64,000 bases of DNA, taken from assembly GCA_035048485.1 (NCBI GenBank), contig CM068592.1, positions 34,976,001 through 35,040,000 on the forward strand. The letters run 5' to 3'. The DNA is from Pteria penguin. Its lineage: Eukaryota > Mollusca > Bivalvia > Pterioida > Pteriidae. The position numbers and the translations under genes were made by a program. The stretch's first letter is position 1. Every line of letters begins with the position of its first letter. This document shows positions 41,401-53,400 of the stretch, in pieces. The notes below the pieces were generated by a model. That model saw nothing but the letters and a program-made list of their open reading frames with translations, made no database searches and was not told the DNA's origin.

Positions 41401-44400
41401 ACATGATCCAGGAATCAAACCTTGACCACTTGCAATATAAGCCAAGCATTTAAATACAGTGACTACGTTGAATCTACCCCCACCCTTTCTCCTACTGACT
41501 CTAAAACAACAAACTAGCAGAAGTAGTGAAGTACATAATTATTACCTGAAGTTTTGTGTTCGCTCCCTCTGTCACTAGGATTTCTAAACATATCCCACCA
41601 TGTGTCGATGAGGCAGCATAATGCAAAGGACTCTGAAAGAAAATGTATTTAATATATTGTGATGTGTTTTAGAATGTTCGTCATTCTTTAACACCAATCA
41701 CATTATTACAAAATAAAACATACAACACTAATTAAAATCAAAACAAGGTGTGTTTGTAAAAAACTGATGATCTTGTGCAGTAGCAACCCAAAATATTTTA
41801 ACAAGTCAAAAGATCATCGTCAAACAAAAAAATGTTTTAAACCAATGAGAGTATCTTGTTAAATGACAAGGAATACACATGTAAAATGTCAAATCTTTAT
41901 TTGTAATATTCAGAAATTTATGGGCAAAATTAATAACAGAAATACAGGCCAAAAAAACATGTCCTTTCACTGATATCTCCAATTCACACAAAAAAATGAC
42001 ATGATATGCCTTTTTTAATCAAATTTCTATTTCTACACTATTTGCTGCACATTTGATGCAGATTCTTCAAAATTTTTAATTCCAGAACTAAATACATTAT
42101 TAAGATTACTTCATAAATTGTATGTAGATAGTATGTATCCTGTAAATATCACAGACGATGTTGGCACATAAAAGATTACACTTACCATTCCTCGATGGTT
42201 AACAGAGTTGATAGATGCTCCATAGCCAATCAGTTCTGTGACCACCACATCTTGACCGTTAAGACAAGCAATGTGAAGAGCAGTGTTACCATGAACATTG
42301 ACAGCATCTACTTCCACTCCTAACTCTAACAGAAGCTTGACCACTGATACTTGACCACTTGAGGCTGCTGCATGTAAGGGAGTATACATCTAGAAAAAGG
42401 AATCTGATATTTAACACTCAACTACATCTACCTGGACAAACCGTCAATTCTTCACATCTCCAGTATTTTCTTATAGAGCAATGTCCGTCCATGTTTATCA
42501 TGGAATATTAAACACTAAGCCTTAACTTTAAGCTTGAGGCCATACTCGGGATTTTTTGTATTTATACTATTCAAAATAGCATTTCATTATACACATGTAT
42601 AATTAGATCCTCAGTGTTTGGTATGTATACTAGCAGACCTGCCCAATTGGTTACACCAGGTAATTATTCCCAGTAAGACTGTGTTTCTAAGAAAGGCGAA
42701 GTGACTGAAATTTCATTACAGTAAATTTTGTCATCAGTGTCAGATAAAACTAGAAGCTGTCGGATCACAAAAAACCAAAAAAAAAAAATCTCTGAGACGG
42801 GGTACATGTTTTTCACAAGCTTTGTTTCATGCAATACCACCATAATCTTTGACAAATGACTCCAAATGGAACATTTTTGTTTCATCACTAAAATGAATCA
42901 AAGGCTTGAAGAGCCACAAAGGCGTCGAGCTAAATTTGATTTAAAGCTGTCAAAATTAGCAGAAATTGACCAGTCGTGTTCATCTTTTTCGTTGAATTCC
43001 GATAATTTTTGGAATAGAGTAAAAATAAAAGCTTAAGGACCAACGGCCATACATCATATAAGATAGCATCTTAACATTTTATTGTTCTTTACGTCATTCT
43101 TGCAAAAATATGTCAAATGTCTTATCATAAAGAATGTACATGTGAAATCAATCAAACACCATTGCCATTTTTTTTTTACAAAGATAGAAATGGATGAGTT
43201 GTTACCATTTCCTGTAAAATATGGAAGCCTTATGCTTAATTTGTTTTAAGATATGGTCAGGTCTAGGTTACAGTTTTTGTCTATGCTACACACTGACACT
43301 AGGGCCAACAGCTTGTATATATCGTCCAAACACACTAGTTATTATTCGGTCGTTTATTGTATGTGCACGTGTAAGGGCTACAACGCCATGCGGTTCGCCG
43401 TAATGATGCAAGCCAATTGTGCATCACAATCGCACTTTATCGGTTGATTTGGAATAAAATCTTCACATTAAAGTTCTATGTAATTTATTGTTTATGCATT
43501 CAATCTAAAATTCTGTCTTAATCCATGCTATCATCCTTTACATCCGCATTAAATTTTGTAGGCGATTTGAAAACTTTCTCAGCTGCCATTTTGTTATGCC
43601 CTCGTAGGAACTTTTCCAGATATGTGGAATACCATGTGATATATAGACATGCTACTTCCCTAATAAGGAAAAAATGAGGCGTGGCTTTAGAAATCTTAGT
43701 GGGAAAATACACTACTACGCAAAAACAAGTAATTCCTACATACATAAAGCTATTTGGCGTTGTGACCAACATCTTGATCATTTAATGCTATTCCGATTGC
43801 AACCAAAGCTTTTTAAAAAGCTATGCTTATTTAAGATAGACTGGAGTTACCTGCTCTTGCTTGCTATCACAGCGCGAAGAGACATATGACCACCGCCATT
43901 TTGTAAAGGCTATTCCCTGTCCAGCAAGTGTTATTCATAGCACAGGCGGTAAGGGCAGATATGAAGCTGTACACACTGCGTGTAGATATTTTTAAAATTC
44001 GTCTGCAGTAGCATACACAGCATAGGTATACAGTACCTGATGTAATTTACGAGAGGCTCATGATGTTTAGCCTTGAAGATGTAATTAATTTTGTCGATAT
44101 TTGTTGATTCTAGGTTAAATGAATGAAACAAAATGAAATTCAGTGAGATAAAAATAACCGATAATGCGTCACTTGAACCTAGGTCAGTCTCGTTATGAAT
44201 TAGTGGTCACCTGTCTATATATTGCCAGTCTATATTTAGGATTCTATGAAATATTTTATTTGTTCTTTTTTAGACTGAAATTTATATCTAAATATATTAT
44301 TATTATTATATTATTTATATTATTATATATATTTCTAAGATTGCGTTATCGGTTTCCATATTGGCGCTTATATGTCAAACTAGGCCTTGATCATGTGTGT

Positions 44401-47400
44401 TACAAGCGGTCTACTACGATTTCTCCAAATAAGGCAGTATGTTACGTGGTCATCCCCATATTTGGAAAAATTCCCATGAAGTGCGATTGTAATTCATAAT
44501 CGGCTTGCGTCATTACGGCGAATGAATACACACAATAAGCGACAAAATAATAAGTGTTTAAGGGCAATATATTGATAATTCAAGTTAAGCAGACCTATAC
44601 TTAAACCTATTTCTGTGCAATGAAATTTCAAAAACAAGGATAACAAAGCTGGTTTTGCAAGAACTTTTACTACTTTAAAGAAGGTACTACTTTGTTACGT
44701 AAATTAAAAAGGCAGTGCAGAGGTAAAATTTTTTAAGATCGCTTGAAAGCTGTCGAGCAAATGCTCGATGCCTTAAAAAAGAAACAAAACAAGATGTATT
44801 TGTGAAATATGGTTGCCCCGGCAGCAATTTTGTCAGTATAAGCTGTTAACCCAAAACTAGGTAACACTCCAAGGTTAAGGTCACAGGGTCAAAATTTTGG
44901 TTCTAACGAAAAGGTCTTGTCACAAAGAATACATAATTTAAATATAAAAGCCCTGACTTACTATTCAAATGAGATACCCAATGTTTAAGTACTTGAAATG
45001 TAGGTCAAAGGTCAAGGTCAAAAATTAATGTACCAACAAAAAAATTATTATCCTGACAGAAAAGTCTTTTCACAAGGAATACGTATGTGAAATATGAAAG
45101 CTCTACCTCTTACTGATGAAAAGTTATGTGCAGGGACAAAGGTTAATTAGATCACATCCATACAATACAATCTAGGTTTTTAGGAATCTTTCTACACTGG
45201 TCACATTCTATATGCACATGTTAAGTCAGAAATCACACAAAATTAAAACAGCGATTTTAATACAGAGGTATGCACACTGGTACATGTAAATTGATACACA
45301 TATTACCCTACAATCTCTGCATGATACTGCCAATCCCAAAAACACATGCCCTATACTGTGGTATACCGTATATACTCGCTTATAAGACAGACTCGCTTAT
45401 AAGACGACCCCCTACTTTTGGACAAAAATTCTAGTACTTTAGCATTGACCCGCTTATAAGACGAGGTAAAAAATTGCTCTCAGACACGATGCACGATGTA
45501 CGTATTGACATTTTTGGGGCAGTGCCAACTGTCTCAATCTCGTTCACTGTTCAATGTGCGGTTTGACAATGCACAAGTTTTTCCATAATTACTGTGTAAT
45601 ATTCATAAATAACAAGATCTTTATTTGTTTTACATTAATTTATTACATCTTTTATTTCAATCACGGACTTATAAACAGGGTATACATGTATGTAAGCATT
45701 TAGCAACTATTGATTCATATTTAAACGATAAACATAATTAATAGTCCATCTGAAAGTTCTCAAACACTGAATACAAAACGTCTTTTATTCACGAGTGCCG
45801 TCTGTGTGGAGATACAACCACTCATCCTCGTCACCACTATTGCCGAATAGCTCGTGGAATTCGTTTGATAATTAACTGTCGAATGGGCTTGGCATAATTA
45901 TTGTTAAATAAACAACAATGCAATCAATCACCAATTACTGATTTTTTTCTCGTCAATCTCGGCAAATTAATACCCGATAGTTACCTGTCAATCACCCCTT
46001 ATCAAGATCAATTGATCTCGGGAACTTTAAACCTATAATTAGATTACCGATGTCCCGCGTTTACCGCAGTTCACGTGTACAAGAAGTGTGATAAATACGG
46101 CTAGTGACACGTGTTCTCTGATAGATATTAATGACTTTTATCTTATATCTCGCTTATAAGACGACCCCCCTACTTCACAAAAGAAATTTAACTCCCAAAA
46201 ACTCGTCTTATAAGCGAGTATATACGGTATGTTTTTAAAATGGACATAAAACATGCTTTTCCTGACTCCAATCTGATTAAAACCATATCTTTATTCTGCT
46301 TCTCTGTTTGTCCCATTGCGGATAAAGATCTGGCGAAATCCTATAAGGGGTCATGTTCTGGTGAGCTCTGATGACGTTTCAGTCACCGAAACCATTATTT
46401 CCCATAGCCAATCAATGACTCTGCTAGGCACGTGATAGAGACGCAATATGTAACAAACACTGTTCAAAAACTACTTTGTGGGTCACGCACGCTGTGAATG
46501 TTAATTTCATTCCCAGGAATTTGTAGCTGATCTACTGATTGACTGAAAATCTGAGTTCACCAGAACAGGACCCCTTACGGAGTTTCACCAAATCAGATTG
46601 TTCCTGACTCCATTCTTATTTAAATCTAACCTGTTTATCCCTGCAGTTTAGTTCAGCTCCATGATCAACTAAGAGCGTCACTACCTCTGTATGGCCCATG
46701 TAGGCTGCCCAGTGAACAGCTCTACGGTCTTTCTTATCAAAGGCATTTATGGTGGCTCCACTCTCCAGTAACAGTTTCACCATCTGAAAACAGTAAAATA
46801 TGTTCTTATTCGACCAACATGAAGTTAACATGAGACGGAGTTGAAAAATAGAAATCCAAGATCAACTATATTGACAAGATCTGTTTTCTTTATTTTACAC
46901 CTTCAAGAATTCGCAAATACATCATGAACACATCTACCAAATCCTCATCCAAAAGACGGAGCACTGATGAGCCATTTATAGGACTTAAACCTAAGACTTC
47001 TTGATCAAGAGTCAAGTACTTAACTGATAAAGCTATTATAGCACAATATTATACATTACAATGGACATTGAACATCATAATGCCTATGCTGTAATTCAAA
47101 TAGGCGGCCTTTTTATTACAAGTGAACTTTGGCATTGTTAAACTCAAAAGCAGAAAGTGTTTAAATTTTAAGAAGAGGATTCAAATGTTGCAGTAACAGG
47201 GTTCTCACTAGGGTTCTGAAATGGTGAGTCCTGGCACTCAACACTTTTGAAAATGGTGAGTTCCACCAAAATTTGGTGAATCCCAATCTAAAAATGATGA
47301 GTCCCTACCGTATTCACTCGTGTAAAGTACGCATCCGTGTATAATACGCACCCCCAATTTTTGGAAAAAAATTTAAGAAAAAGTCTTCATCTCGTGTATA

Positions 47401-50400
47401 ATACGCAGGTAAAATTGCCGCGTAAGCACGTAATCAAGAACCTTGAATTTACCAGGGACGTATATATCTAAATAGATCTTAGATATATACGTCCCTGAAT
47501 TTACCTAGAAAAATATCTGTATTACAGATTTTACTTTACGGAAAACACAGAAGGTTACGTGCCTGAACCTTAGGATATTCAATGAATGGGATAAACCCAA
47601 CTGCCGAAATAAAATTTATTTGTGATCCAAATATTGTGTTGATAGAAAGAAAGCTGAAGAATGGTTAATAAAATTGTAACAATTAACCACTGTAATAAGT
47701 ATTCTTGATAAAATACCGATAATGAAGCAAAGTCGTCATTTGCTATATATTTTACGCTCGTTCTCTCCAAGTGTCAATGTTTGTACAAAATAAATTGATT
47801 AACACAGCAGTAAAGGTAGAAGAAACGCGAACAACCAATTATCCCAGCGGGGTGTACGGTAATGTTTGACCGTGAAGCCATTTCACCTTGATCGACGATA
47901 AGATAATTGGATTGCATCGGCACTTGTAATTTTAAAATATGCTAGTCTCATTTGTAAAAACATCTTCATTTCAGCGCATGTTGTGAAGTATTCAACACAA
48001 GGAGGTAAAACTGTAATAATAATCTCTTTATCAAGTGTCTAAAATCCATATTAGTGGTCAAGTATGGATTCCCAAAGTTTTATGATCAGTACCGTTAGCG
48101 GACATTTTACACCAATATCGCTGCGGAAATATGAATTCTTACGTCTGGAAAAAAGGTTCTTGTTTTAGTTCTCGTGTATAATACGCACCTGGAAAATCGA
48201 AGTCAGATTTTATGAAAAAAAGTGCGTATTATACACGAGTGAATACGGTAAGTAAACTTCAATATATATATTTTTTTGGCGTCCTGATAGGTGTATGTGC
48301 ATATTATCTGTCCTTCATGCTAATTATGCGAATTAAATGTCAATAAATTTGATAGTTTTGTTGTTTAAGCATGAAAAGAAGATAATGTACACATGATGTG
48401 TTAAAAATTCAATGTGTTCTACAATATCTCTTCGGTTAACTTCAACATAAGTGTGACACCACCCTAACAGACTGCTAAGCACTGGGCATAAAATGAAAAG
48501 ATTCCTTTGTTGGATTATTTATTTATTGCTTTGTAACAATCACACAAAATGATAATTTATTAATCATGTTATAAACTGTCAAGCACTGTATCATAATTAG
48601 CAAAAGAAGTTTTAAGGTCTAAGCACTACAAATAATTCTTATGGAAAATCAAGCACTATTGTACATTATATTATACATTATATACATAATATATTTACCA
48701 ATTTCAGTCCCATTAACATGATTAAGAAATTTACCCCATTTATAAAATAAACATTATTTGATAAACTGTTTTTTTATCGAACTACAGTATAGTTTACATT
48801 AAAATGCACCAACGCACATTTTCTCCGATCGCCCCGATCGATTGAAACAAATGGCACATGTACATCCTATAAGCAATAAACTTGACACAAAGTATCTCGC
48901 AAGGCAATTAAATTGCTTACAGTTATCGTCTATTTAACTTATCTGTGTTTTCACATCTGACATGTGTCCCGATCTATCCATCTACCAGGTAAATATCGAT
49001 CGGTACAGTAACTTCTTTTACAACTCAGGTAAATTTGAGAGGTGTGATTAGCGAAGCGTTATCTCCCACGGTTAATACAAATCAATTAATACACGGCTTA
49101 CTCGACGACACAGCACAATGTCATAAATTTATTAGCCGCATACGGGGGTAACAGGGACGCGTCCCGGGGACTAACCACTTTTGAAAATTGTGACCGATTT
49201 TTATGCGTCAGCAAAGCAAATACGTGCGTTAACAAGATCTTTAAGTAACTTAGATCTATACACAAAAGCTATCATGAAAAAATCTGTCGTTATTTTTTTT
49301 TATTGAAAATTACTGATATGATTTATTTAATATACCAAACTACAGCTTTATCCTCTAGAATTAAGTCACATTTAATCATGAATTCTCCACTTACTGAGCA
49401 TTTGTCTGAGGTTTAACCTAATCTAGACTATACATAGATGTATGAGACTACAGGTATTATTTAGTTAGGGAGCATTACCTGAAGAAAATTATAATACCTA
49501 TAGCAGATACACTAGAAAACTTCCTCACTTTTACAAAGTAGCTCTTAGACCCAGACTTGACACAATCAAGTGGCAACAGAGCTTTTACTTTTAGTCCACC
49601 TGTGCCTCTGAGACTTTTCCTTAGTAATTATTTACGTACCTCTTTATGACCATTAAATGATGCATGTTGTAAACTTGTCCTTCCTGCTCTATCTGAGACG
49701 TTAACATTAGTCAGAATTGGCACTAGATACTTGGCACATCTCACAGCATTATTGGCAGCAGCTACATGGAGAGGTGTTTGCCAGTTCTTGTCTCTAGCAT
49801 TGATATCAGCTTGATGTCTTAACAGAGTCTCAACAGTTTCCTAAAAATAAAGAAGTTTAAGTATCAGTTAAATTAGTGTTTGTTCTAAATTACTTAAATC
49901 CATCATGTCTACAAGGTTTTATGTTAACATCTTACTGCATAGGACAACTGGCTTAAACGCAGTATAAAGTAGAGGCCAATATGGCCTAACACCATATAAG
50001 TATGGAAGTCCTATCTCTTCCTGCTCACAAATTATGACCAAAGTTAAAGTTTTTGTTTACCGACAACAACAACGATGACGTCAGGTGTATGACAAGAGCT
50101 CTCCGGACTTTTGTTTAGGCGAACTAAAAATGATTTGCTTTCATTTTCTGAATTAGCAAATAAGAAAATAAGCACCAACGGTAGTATGAATTTATCAACT
50201 AAAAAATGAAGTTACAAGTTTCATACAGATATGTTAATCTCATGCTTCAAAATTGATGTCAAAATTCACTCTATGAAGTGCTCATAAGACCTCTTCTCTG
50301 AACATTATTTTGTGTTAGAAGCTACTATTGACTGATGAAAATGCTTCCAACAAACATTCGATCACTCGATTACTGTTAATAAAATCAGGGTGTACTAAAA

Positions 50401-53400
50401 GTAAAACACAGACTATCTTGGGCTGGATTGTAAAAAAATAAATTGATCATTTAGGTCAGAGTTTAGAATTTATATACGCCATTTTGGCCTGATATTTCAC
50501 TCAAAGTCTGTCTTTACAAATTTTTATTACCCAATGGCCTATGCCATCCTGAAACACTGTATTTTTAAAATCTAACTTGTATATTCTGGTCTCCACAATC
50601 TCATAGGCTGCCACAATTGTTCTACACATAAAAGGTTTGTTTGGCTAGAGGATACATGCATTATCAAATTAAGAATTTTATTTAGTGAAATGTACACATA
50701 AAGACAGCACAAAATTAGCAATTTTCAAATTCTGAAGTGTTATTTCATCCTAACATCATATAATAGACAGTTTACAGTACAGACCTAAAATGTGTTTATG
50801 AGCCATAAACAAAGAAATTCAACTTGTTTTCATTTTTTTTCTTCCTGTGAAAGAAAAGATAAAAAAACTTCTAGTACATAAGCAGTTGAAAAAGCTGGAC
50901 TTTAATCTAAGCATATGTGTAAGTGCGAAATACATCACACTTTATAAGACATACATCACTTTTTGAGCAGCATGCTCTATGGAGAGGTGTCAGCCATTTA
51001 TTGTCTTTTGTATTGACCCGGGCTCCACTCATGATGAGGATATCCGCAATCTCTGCTTCTCCACAATAAGCCGCTGCATGGAGTGGACTCCGCTTTTCCA
51101 CATCCTGGGGGTTAAAAGACAAATTATAGATAACATAAAGAAAATTTAACTATTTCGAGTTCTATTTAAAATAACACACTTAGGCATAAGAATATTTCTT
51201 ATATTCACCTGTCAGATATATAGAACTACTTTTAACATCTACATGTAGAATACTGCAATTTATCAATACATGTACAGTGATGCTCCGTTTATCCGGACAT
51301 GTTTGTTCCCGGCCGATTTGTCCGGATAAACGGATTTTCCGGATAACCGGATAATAGTACTGGTACATTGGACGTTAAAAAAAATCTAGTTTCTTGATAA
51401 AAGAAGGGTGTATACAGTACACGATAAAACACAAGTAATAATCCTTATGTGCGTTTGATTTGTATACGAAGAAATATATATCTATCACGTATTTAATGTA
51501 TTTTAAAGATCTTTAGTAAATTGTTCAATAATGGCAGCCAAATTTCTGAAACCTGCAAGATTTTTCAACTCTCTGTCCTTTATTTAAATGTTGACAGCCG
51601 CCTTTGTATATACCTCACACTTGACTAATTAATTTCATTTCTATCACGATCGGAGTGTTTATCTAACGTCCTGCTGTATCATACAAATTTAGAATTGAAA
51701 AGCATTTATGTCCCGATAAATTTATAGTGTTCATGTTTTAAATACAAAAATTTTCTATAACTATAAAACAGAAGAATAACTAAAAGTTAAAACTTCTCTA
51801 CAAAATAATGTAATGAGCACTAAGTAAGGATACGTTACCAATTATCGATCTCAGATAGAAGAGTGACAATACTTAAAGTTTGGTTTCAATCTAAAGCCCC
51901 AATATTTAATTAACAATCTCAGTTGCGAAGTCCACAATTTACTTTAATTTACTATCATTCAACTAACAGTAATCTTCATTTCTGGCATGAGCGTGTACTG
52001 ACTCATTAAAACGCAATCATAAATGACCGCTAACATGACGTTTGACTACCCCACAAGCGGTCAATTCTTAACTGGATAGGTAATTAACATACCATAGATA
52101 GGTGACCAGGTAAACTCGTCGTTTAACTGTTAAACAAACAATCGGTGCTGAGAGGAGATAAGCAGTGTATTAATCAAAACTGCAATTATTTGCCACAGTT
52201 ACGTCCGGAAAGCAAAATTTTGTCCGGATTATCGGAGCAAATTTTGTGTACTTTTGGAATTCCGTATCCATATTTTCTTGTCCGGATCCGGAACACAGAT
52301 TTCCGGATTATCAGATCAAAATATCATTTGAGAAATCCATTCCCGCACTTTCTTGTCAGGAAAGTGGATTTTCCGGATAAACGGATCCCGGATTAACCGA
52401 GCATCACTGTACATTGATATTAAACAACAAACATACAGGTAAATTAAAAACAATTTTCTTGTATTAATGAAAATACCTGGTAATTAACATCCTCTTTCTT
52501 ATACAACAATGCTCGTACTTCATCAGGATCACCATGGAAACAAGCTTGTACTAATGGAGGCTGCAAGTCAATTACATGTACACATGTATATATGAACAAA
52601 TCTACATTTGTAAAATCAGAACTTTAATTCAACATTCATTATGATGATTTGAACACTGAACAGTGGGCTCCCATCAAGCATTATTGAGGTACATGTACCT
52701 TTTAGATAAATAATCTCATCTCAACACACTTATAAACCCCATTCTCCATTCTTGACGTCGAAATGATATCACACTACGTGTCAGATCATAATGTAGATAA
52801 TTCCTGAAACATTCCAAGGATGACCTGGAGGATAAACTTGGTGTTTATCATAAACCGTATGCAACTTTGCCGAATTTATACTTTGAGTGCAAGAGTTGTA
52901 CCAGTTGTAAAACTTCATTGAGTTTACAAAAATGAGATTTCAAAATACTGGATTCTTTGTAGAAAGAATGTGATAATAAATCCTGAGACTTATCCCCTGA
53001 CAAATATGGGTCTTATGACCAATCCAACAATGAGAAATGCCCATCACACTTTTCACATTTTACAATATTTTGTTCTAAAATGCAAAAGAATTTTATAAAA
53101 TGTGACACATTCTATACATCAATTCTGAAATTTAGCATCTTTGTTTTCATTGTCTATGCTGAGTTTGAAAAGAATTTAATGAATGGAAAATATCTGCCAC
53201 ACAATTCCTTTTTTTATTTTTTTTTGGAAGGGTGGGGGTGAGGGGTACCCAGTAAGGTATTGGCCTGGGGTCATGTAAGGTTGTAGTCTTATCCAGTGGC
53301 TGGATAGCATTCAATCTTTCATAATAGACTATTAAAATCAAAGTCCTGAGTCATGGCAGACAATGGCATATAAACAGGTTGGGCACATGTTCAGAACGAG

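Larger units (their letters stand above)
38308..41545 (-). other. intron 7
   Basis: GT-AG intron of 3.2 kb with the solo retroelement tail (38625-38900) and an AGGTCA-type repeat at its far end; 38950-40900 shows nothing recognisable. Confidence 0.85.
42390..46630 (-). other. intron 5
   Basis: The largest intron (4.2 kb). It is mostly transposon: three inverted-repeat elements and one AGGTCA-type repeat, listed separately. 42400-43390 has nothing recognisable. Confidence 0.85.
46784..49639 (-). other. intron 4
   Basis: GT-AG intron of 2.9 kb containing a TA-flanked element with a nested micro-palindrome; 48260-49630 is AT-rich without recognisable content. Confidence 0.85.

Noticed and set aside
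44164..44499. A 111-codon hydrophobic plus-strand frame
   Set aside because: It lies within the inverted-repeat element 43394-44522 and its hydrophobic part is a TTA/TAT-rich run.
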